In this document: in pieces, positions 1 to 8,726 of the stretch
How positions within the stretch are numbered: position 1 is the stretch's first letter
How the letters are laid out: each line of letters opens with the position of its first letter
Source of the DNA: Anaerocolumna xylanovorans DSM 12503
GTDB lineage: Bacteria > Bacillota > Clostridia > Lachnospirales > Lachnospiraceae
Direction: 5' to 3'
Assembly (NCBI RefSeq): GCF_900143645.1
Contig: NZ_FRFD01000004.1
Location: forward strand, 434,001-498,000
DNA length: 64,000 nt
Program-made: the position numbers and the translations under genes
The notes under the pieces: model-generated
Told to the model about the DNA's origin: nothing
Seen by the model: only the letters and a program-made list of their open reading frames with translations
The model's database searches: none

Positions 1-9
1 TTTAGCCAT
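1..9 (-). CDS. Start of a gene running off the left edge
   Basis: An ATG at 9..7 followed by GCT AAA, preceded on the minus strand by a clear GAGAGGAAG ribosome site 2-3 bases upstream. Only three codons (Met-Ala-Lys) are inside the window. Lantibiotic-immunity ABC genes are commonly followed by a response regulator and sensor kinase, so a response regulator is the natural guess, but that is inference from context only. Confidence 0.5.
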
Positions 10-70
10 AACTTCCTCTCTTATCAATTACCAATCCTATTTTTACACAAACACCCATTACATGCCTCGT

Positions 71-832
71 TTATTCCGCTTTTACACTTTTCCCCTGCCA
101 AAGATTGCTCCATATTATGAAAATTCCGGCTAAAATTATTGTGATAACCCCTGCTGTTACAGTGTCAGCCTCAAAATTATGTGCGATAGCTTTGCAGCTG
201 TTGGAATCTGTGTAACGCTCACAGTAATAGGCTGCTATCCGGATGCCGTATCCGTAGGGAATATAGCGCCAGATAATATCTCCCAGACCCAAGTACAAAA
301 GAGGGCTTAAAAGCGTTCCGACAATACCGAAACTAAGGGATAATCCTTTGCCTGCTATAAAGCAAATTATATACTGTATAAAATATAATGCAACATTTGA
401 CAGAAACATTATGAGTGACAGCTTAAAATAGAATGCTATTGAAAACTTAACAAAACCCATTAACCGAAAAACAACCCCAAAGCCCATTACGGTGACTATA
501 CTCGCAAATACCCCCAAGAGGCACAACGAAATAAAGTTTCCTCCATGGGCAATTATCCTGGAATAGGGTGCGGATAATATGGTTTGAAAATTACCTGCCT
601 TTAATTCCAGCTCATATAACATTGATACTGCAATGGATATCATCAATGGAAATACAATCGCAACAGCCTGGATATAACCATACACCTTATCCCTTTCACT
701 CCAGGATGAAACGGAATAATAACCGCAAAAAACAAGTATCCCAAGGACAGGAACCAGCAGATGCAAAAATAATATATTCGAATGGAGCATTTTAAAAACA
801 GCCGCCCTGATATTGTTAAATAAACTCTTCAA
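71..832 (-). CDS. Lantibiotic-immunity ABC transporter permease (MutG/EpiG-like)
   Basis: A 253-residue integral membrane protein with about six hydrophobic segments (near residues 20-42, 52-72, 95-120, 130-160, 165-185 and 228-245). The N-terminal pattern (a HLLVPVLG stretch, then a long loop with WSERDKVYGYIQ) is typical of the MutG/EpiG family, the second permease of lantibiotic self-protection and resistance exporters, which expel cationic peptides from the membrane. The start is TTG at 832, chosen because GGAGG lies six bases upstream and no ATG is better placed; that ribosome site is supplied by a dispersed palindromic repeat (839-921). It lies downstream of the ATPase and the other permease and probably shares their transcript. 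There is no lantibiotic precursor or LanBC nearby, so resistance rather than producer immunity is likely. Confidence 0.8.
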   Translation of the reverse strand: MKSLFNNIRAAVFKMLHSNILFLHLLVPVLGILVFCGYYSVSSWSERDKVYGYIQAVAIVFPLMISIAVSMLYELELKAGNFQTILSAPYSRIIAHGGNFISLCLLGVFASIVTVMGFGVVFRLMGFVKFSIAFYFKLSLIMFLSNVALYFIQYIICFIAGKGLSLSFGIVGTLLSPLLYLGLGDIIWRYIPYGYGIRIAAYYCERYTDSNSCKAIAHNFEADTVTAGVITIILAGIFIIWSNLWQGKSVKAE

Positions 833-838
833 CTTATA

Positions 839-921
839 CCTCCATGCATCTCGCAGGTCTTCCTGCGATACTGCTTAAATAGAAATTTGAAAAATGTCTT
901 TTATTTTTCAAACTATACCTC
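839..921 (-). repeat. Dispersed palindromic repeat, family A, copy 1
   Basis: On the minus strand it reads as two consecutive hairpins: TTTGAAAAAT...ATTTTTCAAA, then ATCGCAGG...CCTGCGAG, ending in GCATGGAGG. The final GGAGG is the ribosome site of the permease that starts at 832. The same two-hairpin plan recurs at 8727-8990 (in tandem), 10240-10290 and 30523-30605. Confidence 0.7.
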
Positions 922-1635
922 CTGCTTCTCAAATAATTTTGCAGTAACAGCAGTAACAGCCAGGTACAAAATTACAGTTATTATAATACCGGGAAGTATG
1001 ACATTACTATGTCCCAGCGGACTATCCGCTTCCATAAGTAATCCATTGGGCAGCACCTTTATAATAGGACACATAAGCCTTACCGGGATGGCAAAGGGTA
1101 TCCACCACCAGCTCCCTGCTCCATAGATACAGGCTAGAAACAAACTGCAGAATATACTTACTATAACGGATATAAACATATTGAGCTTTAGGGTTATAAA
1201 CATAAGAAACGGTATCTGCCAGGCAAAGGTAAGAAACAGCACCGCACTTGCCGCCAGGTTATTTATAACCGGAATCTGCTGATTGATAGTAACCCCGCAC
1301 AGCAATGTGAAAAGCGAAAAGATCAGGCAGGAAAGGAATAAATATACCGTAGCCGTACCCACCTTTACAAGCCATAGCTGCATTTTATTCTGAGTAATTC
1401 CAAACAACCCATGAAAGTTATATTTCCGTTCCTTTTTTATAATGGAAGCTGAAATGTAGGTAAAAGTAAAAGGCAGAAAAAGAACATACCACCAGTTATA
1501 AGAAGCTGTCTGAATAAATTGAGGACCCATCAGTATCATAGAAATTATAATATTAATAACAGGTATCAGCCAGATAATGATGTTATTAAAACTGTGCTTT
1601 TGTTTTAATAATTCTGCTTTAAAATAATCAGCCAT
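913..1635 (-). CDS. Lantibiotic-immunity ABC transporter permease (MutE/EpiE-like)
   Basis: A 240-residue ABC-2 type membrane protein with about six transmembrane segments. The opening (MADYFKAELLKQKHSF) and the overall plan match the MutE/EpiE permease that pairs with a MutG-like partner. The start is ATG at 1635, preceded by AGGAAGG eight bases upstream; longer in-frame readings would run far into the ATPase gene. The gene overlaps the end of the ATPase by eight bases, which suggests translational coupling. The order ATPase - MutE-like - MutG-like is the standard immunity operon. The exported substrate cannot be read from the sequence. Confidence 0.82.
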   Translation of the reverse strand: MADYFKAELLKQKHSFNNIIIWLIPVINIIISMILMGPQFIQTASYNWWYVLFLPFTFTYISASIIKKERKYNFHGLFGITQNKMQLWLVKVGTATVYLFLSCLIFSLFTLLCGVTINQQIPVINNLAASAVLFLTFAWQIPFLMFITLKLNMFISVIVSIFCSLFLACIYGAGSWWWIPFAIPVRLMCPIIKVLPNGLLMEADSPLGHSNVILPGIIITVILYLAVTAVTAKLFEKQEV

Positions 1636-2332
1636 TAATAGTACCTTCCTTTCTGACGATGTCCATAAAGAGTGTCTCCAGATTTTTCCCGGCAGAAAGT
1701 TCTTCCTGGTACATAAGTTTTCCATTTACAATAATGCCGATGTGATCTGCTGTTTGTTCAATTTCCGAAAGGATATGGCTTGAAATGATTACGGTAATTC
1801 CCTGCCCTGGAAATGTTTTTATCACTTCCCTCAAATCGTTGATACCAATAGGGTCAAGGCCGTTTGTCGGTTCGTCTAATATCAATAGCCTGGGATTGTT
1901 TAAAAGTGCAATTGCAATCCCAAGACGCTGCTTCATACCCATGGAGAAGTTTCCGGCACGTTTTTTGCCTGTATTTTCAAGATGAACAATCTCAAGTACT
2001 TCGTCTATCCTCTCCTCCGGCAGCCCATACATCAAAGTTCTGACCTTAAGGTTTTCTCTTGCCGTCAGGTTCTCATAAACCGGAGCACTTTCAATGAGGG
2101 AACCGATGGAAATAAGATCCTTTCTCTCAAGGACTTTTCCATTCAACAGGATATCTCCTGATGTGGGCTTTATCATTCCCGTTATCATTTTAAGGAATGT
2201 AGACTTGCCGGCACCGTTTGGCCCAAGCAACCCATAGATTGAATTTTCCTCAACCTTAACGGATATGCTGTCATTTGCTTTTTGGCTTTTGAACTTCTTG
2301 CTAAGTTCTTTTGTTTCCAATATGTATTTCAT
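1628..2332 (-). CDS. ABC transporter ATPase, lantibiotic immunity/bacitracin type (MutF-like)
   Basis: A 234-residue ATPase with Walker A GPNGAGKST near residue 38, Q-loop region, signature FSMGMKQRLGIA and Walker B LLILDEPTNGLD. The MGMKQR form of the signature is characteristic of the BcrA/MutF/EpiF branch that serves peptide-antibiotic resistance. It energises the two following permeases. The start is ATG at 2332 with GGAGG eight bases upstream. The genes run in the same direction and nearly overlap, so the three are one operon. No dedicated terminator is obvious between this gene and the secreted protein downstream at 2420. Confidence 0.88.
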   Translation of the reverse strand: MKYILETKELSKKFKSQKANDSISVKVEENSIYGLLGPNGAGKSTFLKMITGMIKPTSGDILLNGKVLERKDLISIGSLIESAPVYENLTARENLKVRTLMYGLPEERIDEVLEIVHLENTGKKRAGNFSMGMKQRLGIAIALLNNPRLLILDEPTNGLDPIGINDLREVIKTFPGQGITVIISSHILSEIEQTADHIGIIVNGKLMYQEELSAGKNLETLFMDIVRKEGTING

Positions 2333-2419
2333 AAAAATATCCTCCAAACTTTATTATGTTTAAAGTTTAGAGGATAAGTATAAGGAATTTATAAGGATTT
2401 CAAACTCTGTTCAAACTTC

Positions 2420-3310
2420 TTACCGGGCAATGTCGAATTTGTAGTCCGTGTTATAAGTACGGACATAGAAAGAATTACCCTTTTTAATAATATAGGAGGG
2501 AGCGGACTTTAGCGGAGTTTTACTTAGAACTTTCCCGGTACTTAAATCAACCTGATACAGATAGTCAGATTCGCCTGTAAAACCATAACCGCAGATAATT
2601 ACACCATCAACAATCAGAAAATTGCTGGCGTTGCTGACCAGTGCCTTTGTTCTCCAAAGGATGCTCCTATCCGATAAATCAATAGCCGTAATATATGCAT
2701 TCTGGTTATTTGAGCTTTTCGCATAGGTATTATGACTGTGCGAAACATACAGTACATTGTCCTTTATTACTGCCCAGTTAATTCTTTGCTGTATAAAATC
2801 ATAATCTGCTTTCACATATTTCGGAGAATACCGGTAACTTGAAAAATCAAAGGAATATACCATTTTTTTCGTTTTAGCATTATATATATTTAAGATGTAA
2901 CCCTCTGAAAAATCCGAACCATAGGTACAATAAATATAGGAAGCATCATAAAATGCAGAGGTAACTATTAATTGATCCCATTCCTTATCTATTCCTTTAG
3001 GCAGGTTTCCTGATACTCCCCAGTTTTGATTGGGAACCTGATACGTTTTGAGAGAAAGCTTATTATTCTGAAACCATTTATCTTCATCAATCACCTGATT
3101 AGCCTTTGAAGATTTCAATTTTAACTTAAGAGGAGTATTATTCTTATCCACTGCTTTACCGGATTTGTAGTAACCAAAGGACGGCTTATCCATTACAACC
3201 GTTGCATTGCCTGCATCCGAATCTGCTATTGCCTTTGCTTCATTTTGACTTGTTATGGCTGCTGTAAACAGAAACAGCGCCGCCATCAGAAATCCTATTC
3301 TCTTCTTCAT
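2420..3310 (-). CDS. Secreted PQQ/WD40-like repeat protein, function unknown
   Basis: A 296-residue protein with a typical signal peptide (KKR, then hydrophobic residues 5-20, likely cleavage near AKA at 25-27). The rest alternates short beta-strand blocks such as SYIYCTYG, DNVLYVSHSHN, RSILWRTKAL and GVIICGYGF. These resemble blades of a PQQ-like or BamB-type propeller, where intermittent tryptophans and 'VYVG'-like strands repeat. No catalytic residues are recognised. The start has a good GGGAGG site. It overlaps the end of the P1 peptidase gene by 71 bases in another frame, which is unusual for unrelated genes. Function is unknown; an extracellular binding role is a guess. Confidence 0.65.
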   Translation of the reverse strand: MKKRIGFLMAALFLFTAAITSQNEAKAIADSDAGNATVVMDKPSFGYYKSGKAVDKNNTPLKLKLKSSKANQVIDEDKWFQNNKLSLKTYQVPNQNWGVSGNLPKGIDKEWDQLIVTSAFYDASYIYCTYGSDFSEGYILNIYNAKTKKMVYSFDFSSYRYSPKYVKADYDFIQQRINWAVIKDNVLYVSHSHNTYAKSSNNQNAYITAIDLSDRSILWRTKALVSNASNFLIVDGVIICGYGFTGESDYLYQVDLSTGKVLSKTPLKSAPSYIIKKGNSFYVRTYNTDYKFDIAR

Positions 3311-4319
3311 TCTTATTTCCTCCCTGTTTCAATTCTTCCTGTGATACCGTCCCGGGCCTGAAATCTTTTAATGCGGTATAGCAATCAAAAGAATCTGCAC
3401 TTCTGACAGCATCCAATATAGCATATTCTACTGCTTTGCAGGCAAGAATACCGACTGAATCCAATGAAGCATCTATTTCCCCGGTACATAGTGTAAATAT
3501 GGTATCTCCGTCATAAATCGTATGTGCCGGCCGGACACATCTTACTATACCGTTTTGGGCAACCGCTGCCAATTTCGTGGCTTGGGCTTTATTTAGCTTT
3601 GCATTTGTTATTATTGTCCCTATAATTGTATTCCCGCTGAATAAATCCTCCTGTCTTTGGTATCTTTCCAGGATGGCCTTTTCACTGCCATATAGTCGTT
3701 TTCCATCAACGGTACGCATACCGGCTATGATTCTGTCTGTCTCATTATCATATATATCACCAACACAGTTTACGGCAATCACTGCCCCTGCCATGAGGTT
3801 ACCAAAGCGAAAAGCACAGCTGCCTATTCCGCCTTTCATAGCCCTTTCGATTCCACAGGTTGTACCGATGGTTGCACCCGTTCCGGCACCATAATTTCCG
3901 CTTTTCCAGGGGACACCTTCAAATGCAGCCCTGCAGGCACTATACCCCATTGCAGCATCCGGACGGCTCCTGTAATCACCGCATTTCAGGTCAAATAATA
4001 TTGCACCGCAGACATTGGGAACAACGGTCATACCGACATCCCGGCCGATTTTTCTTTCTTCCAGAAACCGCATTACTCCTCCCGCCGAATCAAGTCCAAA
4101 GGTACTTCCTCCCGCAAGGACAACGGCATGTACTTTTTCTCTGTTATTAACCGGATTGAGCGCATCCGTATCACGGGTTCCCGGTGAGCCTCCCCGTACG
4201 TCCACGCCGCATACGGCTCCTTTTTCACTGATAACAACCGTACATCCTGTAGCTCCTTTTGTATTTTGAGCGTGCCCTATTTTAAATCCGTCTATATCAT
4301 TTATGCTTATCGTTTCCAA
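3240..4319 (-). CDS. P1 family peptidase (DmpA/S58-type aminopeptidase)
   Basis: A 359-residue member of the DmpA / L-aminopeptidase-D-esterase family of self-cleaving N-terminal nucleophile hydrolases. Seen: the opening DIDGFKIGHA, glycine-rich GGSPGTRDTDAL, VLAGGSTFGLDSAGGVM and the GTIITNAKLNKAQATKLA stretch, where the family autocleaves in front of a Thr/Ser. The start is TTG at 4319: GGAGAG lies seven bases upstream, and the codon directly follows the coaC stop, so translation is probably coupled. The C-terminus runs 71 bases into the signal-peptide region of the next gene and is less conserved. It is cytoplasmic. Its link with the preceding coenzyme A genes is positional only. Confidence 0.85.
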   Translation of the reverse strand: METISINDIDGFKIGHAQNTKGATGCTVVISEKGAVCGVDVRGGSPGTRDTDALNPVNNREKVHAVVLAGGSTFGLDSAGGVMRFLEERKIGRDVGMTVVPNVCGAILFDLKCGDYRSRPDAAMGYSACRAAFEGVPWKSGNYGAGTGATIGTTCGIERAMKGGIGSCAFRFGNLMAGAVIAVNCVGDIYDNETDRIIAGMRTVDGKRLYGSEKAILERYQRQEDLFSGNTIIGTIITNAKLNKAQATKLAAVAQNGIVRCVRPAHTIYDGDTIFTLCTGEIDASLDSVGILACKAVEYAILDAVRSADSFDCYTALKDFRPGTVSQEELKQGGNKNEEENRISDGGAVSVYSSHNKSK

Positions 4320-4320
4320 C

Positions 4321-4863
4321 TCAAATCTCTCCAATTGCTTCTTTTATTGCTGTAATAATAACATCAACATCGGCAAGGGCGCCTTTTCCTATATCTCCGC
4401 AAGCCAAAAGGGATTCTTTCGGCTCAACGAACCGGTATCCGTATGACTCCAGCTTTTTTATATTATTCTGCGTAACCGGGTTTTCATACATGGCCGTATT
4501 CATCGCAGGGCAAATAATAACAGGCTTATTTTTAATTGCCATTACAACGGTTGAAAGCATATCATCAGCTATTCCCGAAGCAATCTTTCCGATAATATTG
4601 GCGGTAGCAGGCGCTATCACGCAGCAGTCAACTTTTTGTGCCAGTGAAATGTGCCGGACATCAGGATAATAGACTTCTTCAAACATATCCGTGTAAACTC
4701 TGTTCTTTGTCAGTGTCTGTATCGTAAGAGGTGTTATAAACCTGGTTGCCGACTTTGTCATAATCGTATGCACGGCCATATTGCTTCTAGTCAATTGATT
4801 TGCTATATCAGCAGCTTTATATGCCGCTATGCTTCCGGTAATCCCCAGTAATATCTCTCTCAT
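4321..4863 (-). CDS. coaC: Phosphopantothenoylcysteine decarboxylase
   Basis: A 180-residue flavoprotein of the HFCD family. It decarboxylates 4'-phosphopantothenoylcysteine to 4'-phosphopantetheine in coenzyme A synthesis. Seen: LGITGSIAAYKAADI (FMN phosphate binding), a catalytic histidine in YPDVRHISLA, the FMN-contacting APATANIIGKIASGIADD and the substrate-clamp PAMNTAMYENP. Most bacteria fuse this to the ligase; here, as in some Firmicutes, the two are separate genes with a 47-base overlap. Start choice is uncertain: ATG at 4863 gives the family-like MREILLG, while ATG at 4875 adds MVIY and lies only two bases from the best purine run. Confidence 0.92.
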   Translation of the reverse strand: MREILLGITGSIAAYKAADIANQLTRSNMAVHTIMTKSATRFITPLTIQTLTKNRVYTDMFEEVYYPDVRHISLAQKVDCCVIAPATANIIGKIASGIADDMLSTVVMAIKNKPVIICPAMNTAMYENPVTQNNIKKLESYGYRFVEPKESLLACGDIGKGALADVDVIITAIKEAIGEI

Positions 4864-5638
4864 ATAAATAACCATACCCTTTCTTTATCATCGTATTCCT
4901 GACAATTTGTTCTGCTATCTCTTTTTTGGTTGCACATTTCGTGTAATTCCTGCTTTCATCTACCAAGTACCCGATATGCTGCTCTTCCGATATATCCTGC
5001 AGGTCATTTGCCAAAACAAAGCGGCATTGGTTATCTTGCAAAAGCCTGAAAGCCGTATCCAGAAGTTCCTTAAGGGGTACGTTATCCAATAATTTAAATC
5101 CTACAAGGAGTGCCTGAGGTGCTATTGTATGATATAGTGAAATAATTTTAGGAGTCTGCTCCATACATATAATCAGATTTTTTATATTAGAACGTATCTT
5201 ACCTTCACTGCTTAAGATAGTTTCCCTCCCTGAAAATAATGACACGATAGATTCTTCCGAAATTTGTTCTTCTCCTGAAATAGTTGAATTCAATTGAAAA
5301 CCTAAGTTATCTGCCAGCATTGCTGCTGAAGTCACTGCCTTGACCCGGTAGTCGCTTACCGCCATACTGTGGATTATTATTTCTACCGTTTCCGTTCTTA
5401 AGATATTACTGACGGCAAGCTCCAGGCTGGCAACGGTATCAACAAATATCACCTCTGCTTTTTCCGTTTGCGGTAAAATGGAGCTTTTTCCACAGACATA
5501 GTATATTTTTGTTATATCGGTAAGCTTGCCGTATGCATCTGCAGTTAAGCTGCCGAGTTTACCAGTCGATGTATTGGTAATACTTCTTACACTGTCTATT
5601 GGTTCCGTTGTACCGCCCGCTGTAATTAGTATTTTCAT
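4817..5638 (-). CDS. coaB: Phosphopantothenate-cysteine ligase, stand-alone
   Basis: A 273-residue protein joining cysteine to 4'-phosphopantothenate before the decarboxylase acts. It has the ligase hallmarks: ILITAGGTTEPIDSVR at the N-terminus, NTSTGKLG, SMAVSDYRV in the middle, LLVGFKLL, and a late VLAND motif. It is the independent (type II/III) form found in clostridia and streptococci. The start has AAAAGGAG six bases upstream, directly abutting a palindromic repeat (5642-5700). Its 3' end overlaps coaC by 47 bases, so the two steps are translated together. Confidence 0.9.
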   Translation of the reverse strand: MKILITAGGTTEPIDSVRSITNTSTGKLGSLTADAYGKLTDITKIYYVCGKSSILPQTEKAEVIFVDTVASLELAVSNILRTETVEIIIHSMAVSDYRVKAVTSAAMLADNLGFQLNSTISGEEQISEESIVSLFSGRETILSSEGKIRSNIKNLIICMEQTPKIISLYHTIAPQALLVGFKLLDNVPLKELLDTAFRLLQDNQCRFVLANDLQDISEEQHIGYLVDESRNYTKCATKKEIAEQIVRNTMIKKGYGYLYERDITGDYRKHSGI

Positions 5639-5641
5639 ATT

Positions 5642-5700
5642 TAACTCCTTTTGTGAATATCAAATCATCAATTTAATATTCCTGAATACACAGTTCTATT
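5642..5700 (-). repeat. Dispersed palindromic leader repeat, family B, copy 1
   Basis: On the minus strand an imperfect inverted repeat (GAATATTAAAT...GATATTCAC) ends in the AAAAGGAG ribosome site of coaB. Closely related sequence lies directly in front of glyQS (45830-45935) and the M16C peptidase (51518-51575). Confidence 0.6.
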
Positions 5701-5711
5701 TTTACATTGTA

Positions 5712-6569
5712 CTATAATAGGATTTGCCGCTCAACCGGAATCCACACTTCATACTTGGCATTCTCCGGGTCCGGACTTAAATACACTTCGATATCAGGCG
5801 CATTCCCATATTCGTATCCCGAGGTCGGAAGCCACTCCGTTACAATTCTTTTCTCCAGTTCCTGGATAGTCAGATTGCTGCCTTCTCCGGCAAAAACAGC
5901 CCACGTTGTTTTCGGAATAATTAATTCATCGAATCCATCCTCTGTGTGTTTACTGCTTTCAACTGCAATATAATATCTCCAATTATCAGCTTCATTGCAG
6001 GCACTTACGCCTAATAACCCTATTATACTGCCGTCCATCATGCCGGAAAGTTTCTCTACCGTTCCGTTCATTACTGCATTTCCCCACATCCTGGGTACAA
6101 TTTCAAAATTTTTCTCAATCTCGGCTTCCAATGGTTCTGAAACACCCACGATTCGAAAGGCTTCTTTCTTTTCAATTCTGTAGTTCATAGCGCTTACTCC
6201 CTTTATCGTAATTTGGAAACTGATGGGCGGATAGGCCATTAAAGTTATCCCCTCTTCTTTTGCCTGGGACGGTGCTATTCCATGGATACCTTTAAAAGCT
6301 CTGTTAAATGCTGTTGGTGAATCATAACCGTATTTAAGGGAAACATCAATCACTTTGCTGTCACCATTCTGCAGATCCACCGCTGCCACTGACATGCGTC
6401 TTCTCCGTACATACTCCGATAAAGGCATATCTGCCATATACGCAAACATTCTTTGAAAATGATAAGTCGAGCAGCATGCAATCTTAGCTGCTTCATCTAT
6501 GTCGATATTGCCATTTAAATTTTCTTCGATATAATTAACCGCACCATTTAACCGTTCTATCCAATCCAT
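5712..6569 (-). CDS. AraC-family regulator with GyrI-like effector domain
   Basis: A 285-residue transcription factor. Residues 1-105 form a double helix-turn-helix AraC domain (IDIDEAAKIACCSTYHFQRMF; VIDVSLKYGYDSPTAFNRAFK). Residues 125-285 form a GyrI-like (SOUL/BacT) ligand pocket like that of Rob/BmrR-type multidrug sensors, where small hydrophobic molecules bind. ATG at 6569 has AGGAG seven bases upstream. It sits alone between coaB and aroA, so its target is not clear. A related protein of the same architecture lies at 36345-37313. Confidence 0.87.
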   Translation of the reverse strand: MDWIERLNGAVNYIEENLNGNIDIDEAAKIACCSTYHFQRMFAYMADMPLSEYVRRRRMSVAAVDLQNGDSKVIDVSLKYGYDSPTAFNRAFKGIHGIAPSQAKEEGITLMAYPPISFQITIKGVSAMNYRIEKKEAFRIVGVSEPLEAEIEKNFEIVPRMWGNAVMNGTVEKLSGMMDGSIIGLLGVSACNEADNWRYYIAVESSKHTEDGFDELIIPKTTWAVFAGEGSNLTIQELEKRIVTEWLPTSGYEYGNAPDIEVYLSPDPENAKYEVWIPVERQILL

Positions 6570-6643
6570 CTGTTCATCTCCTGACTATAAAATACTCTTA
6601 TTGAAAGTAAATTACCTCTCTTTTCCTGCCATTTAATGAGAGA

Positions 6644-7948
6644 TTATCCATTCTGCCTTTTCGCAGTCAGTTCATCTATGATATCAAAATAATTTTCAAA
6701 GGTTTTTGCACAGCAGCCCGGATTGTCAATTATGATTCCGTCCACCCGGAGGCCTATCAGCGTAAAAGCCATTGCCATCCGGTGATCCTCATAGGTTTCC
6801 ACTATGGCAGGTGTGACTTTTCCCGGATATATACAGATCCCCTGATATTCCTTCTTTTCTTCACAACGGATTCCAAGGCGGGTCAGCTCTTTAATAATAG
6901 CGCTTATCCGGTTGGATTCCTGCAGTTGAATGTGGGATATATTTGTAATCATGGTCGGTGACGCTGCAAAGGGTGCAAGTACTGCCAGTGTCATGGTTTG
7001 GTCAGAGAAATCATTCATATTCACTCTTATACCAGGAAATACCCTATCCTTTCTTCCAGTGACACATATTCCCTGTTCGGTATCCTCTATGGAACATTCA
7101 AGCTGTTTTAACACCTCAAGAAATTTGATGTCACCCTGCATTGAATCCAAATGTACTCCTTTAACCACAACGGATGTTCCAAGCAGCAAAGCCACTGCAT
7201 AAAAATAACAGGCACCTGATACATCCGGCTCTATTTGATAAGATGGTACCTGATAGGACAAATTATAGGGTACATAACATACATCACCTTCCCTGCGGAC
7301 CTCTATACCGAACTGCTGCATCAAAGAAAGGGTGAGCTTAATATACGCACCGGCTGTTCTGCTGCCCGACAGTCTTAGCTTAAGGCCCTGGGGCAGCATT
7401 ATTCCTGCCATTAATAATGCACTGACGAATTGGCTGCTTAAGGATGTATCCATGGTTATTTCCTTTACATCAATTCCTTTGGAATGAATTTCAAAGGGAA
7501 AGTGACCTTCTTCCTCAATACAGTTTACAGAAACTCCAATCCTTCGAAGCAATGTTATCAGCGGTTCCATGGGGCGCTTTTTCATCTGGTCAGAGGATTG
7601 CAGAAGGTAATCTCCCCCTGCAAATGCCAGCATTGCCGTCAAAAAACGCGCTGCCGTCCCGGCACTTCTGACATTAATTTCGGCGTTCCGGTTAGGAATA
7701 GCTCCGCCAAGGCCCCGTATTGCTACGGTTTTAAGTTCCTCTTCTATATTCACTTCAAAACCCAGCTCAATTAAACAGCTTAAAAATGCTCTTGAATCAT
7801 CACTGAAAAGTACCCCTGTAAGCTTACATACTCCATTTGATAAAGCTGCCAGCATTAACGCCCTGTTTGTAATACTTTTAGAGCCGGGTACTTCAATCTC
7901 TACCTTTTCTTTTGGTATAAAACGCCTTACCTCGTATCTTTCATTCAT
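6644..7948 (-). CDS. aroA: 3-phosphoshikimate 1-carboxyvinyltransferase (EPSP synthase)
   Basis: A 434-residue enzyme of the shikimate pathway, which joins shikimate 3-phosphate and phosphoenolpyruvate. Seen: the N-terminal PGSKSITNRALMLAAL (substrate lysine and serine), the GNAGTAxR-like block present as VRSAGTAARFLTAM, QMKKRPMEPLI, SSQFVSALLMAG, a PDVSGACYF block, NDFSDQTMTLAVLAPFA, ESNRI and the late YEDHRMAMAF. The LxSAGTA form in place of LGNAGTA places it in the divergent class II-like branch common in Gram-positives. Start ATG has AGGAG nine bases upstream. No other aro gene is adjacent. Confidence 0.93.
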   Translation of the reverse strand: MNERYEVRRFIPKEKVEIEVPGSKSITNRALMLAALSNGVCKLTGVLFSDDSRAFLSCLIELGFEVNIEEELKTVAIRGLGGAIPNRNAEINVRSAGTAARFLTAMLAFAGGDYLLQSSDQMKKRPMEPLITLLRRIGVSVNCIEEEGHFPFEIHSKGIDVKEITMDTSLSSQFVSALLMAGIMLPQGLKLRLSGSRTAGAYIKLTLSLMQQFGIEVRREGDVCYVPYNLSYQVPSYQIEPDVSGACYFYAVALLLGTSVVVKGVHLDSMQGDIKFLEVLKQLECSIEDTEQGICVTGRKDRVFPGIRVNMNDFSDQTMTLAVLAPFAASPTMITNISHIQLQESNRISAIIKELTRLGIRCEEKKEYQGICIYPGKVTPAIVETYEDHRMAMAFTLIGLRVDGIIIDNPGCCAKTFENYFDIIDELTAKRQNG

Positions 7949-7992
7949 AGTTTTCTGCTCCTGTTTATTCAGAGGTTAATTTTCATAAAGTA

Positions 7993-8670
7993 TCACGCCT
8001 CTGTGATCCAGTATTTTTGTATCTCTACAGTCTCCACATACTCCTGTTTTAATGCCGTAAGTTTCTGATAATGTTCTGTCAAGCCATGCAGCTTCTGGGT
8101 CTGTTCATTTGTCCATATCTCCATCAGGCACAAATCATCATAGGAATTCTTTGGCAGGTAATAATCATACTTATAATTCCCCGGTTCTCCCCTTGAAGCT
8201 TTCATAATGCCCTGCTCTTCTATCTTACTATAGAATTCCTCTCTTTTTCCGCTCCTGATATGATAGCGGGCATTTACCAGCAGCAGCCGGTTTATTCTTT
8301 CCAAAGCATTCTTATAATCAGTGGCTTTTGCTACTGCAAAATACCTGCCGAATTCCTTTGTCCACATATCCATTTCTTCTTCAATTTCATTTACTTCATT
8401 CATAATAAAACAAACCATTTTACAGGTTGTCTGTGCCATGCCAGGTAATAATACAGAAAATCCCCACTCTGCATCTTCTTTTTCATCTTCAAAGCCATTC
8501 CTGGCATCCACAACAAACCTGCTTCCGGCCTTCTCTTTCAAAAGCTCCCAGGCAAAGGTTGTCGGTCTTCTATAATCGTCCCCGCACGCAAACCTTTTCC
8601 AGGTAAGTAGTACCACATTGTCCTCTTCTATATATCTGACATTGCAAACTTCCGTATCAAATTCTCTCAC
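7993..8670 (-). CDS. Two-domain protein with C-terminal ABM (YgiN-like) monooxygenase fold
   Basis: A 225-residue protein. Residues 130-225 (LLVNARYHIRSGKREEFYSKIE... YDYYLPKNSYDDLCLMEIWTNEQTQKLHGLTEHYQKL) match the small antibiotic-biosynthesis-monooxygenase fold, in which a core histidine or asparagine sits before a terminal strand; such proteins act on quinols or aromatic substrates, or degrade heme. Residues 1-125 resemble a STAS/SpoIIAA-like strand-helix unit (VVLLTWKRF, SRFVVDARNGFE) and are not firmly assigned. The start is GTG at 8670 with GGGAG eight bases upstream. Substrate unknown. Confidence 0.6.
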   Translation of the reverse strand: MREFDTEVCNVRYIEEDNVVLLTWKRFACGDDYRRPTTFAWELLKEKAGSRFVVDARNGFEDEKEDAEWGFSVLLPGMAQTTCKMVCFIMNEVNEIEEEMDMWTKEFGRYFAVAKATDYKNALERINRLLLVNARYHIRSGKREEFYSKIEEQGIMKASRGEPGNYKYDYYLPKNSYDDLCLMEIWTNEQTQKLHGLTEHYQKLTALKQEYVETVEIQKYWITEA

Positions 8671-8726
8671 TATACTATCTCCCGTTGCATAAATCGTCTG
8701 CTTGCAGATGATTTACTGCCTCAAAT

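Noticed and set aside
3860..4150. Open frames on the plus strand opposite the P1 peptidase
   Set aside because: Proline/histidine-rich composition of an antisense shadow, no ribosome site, and the minus frame matches a well-known family throughout.
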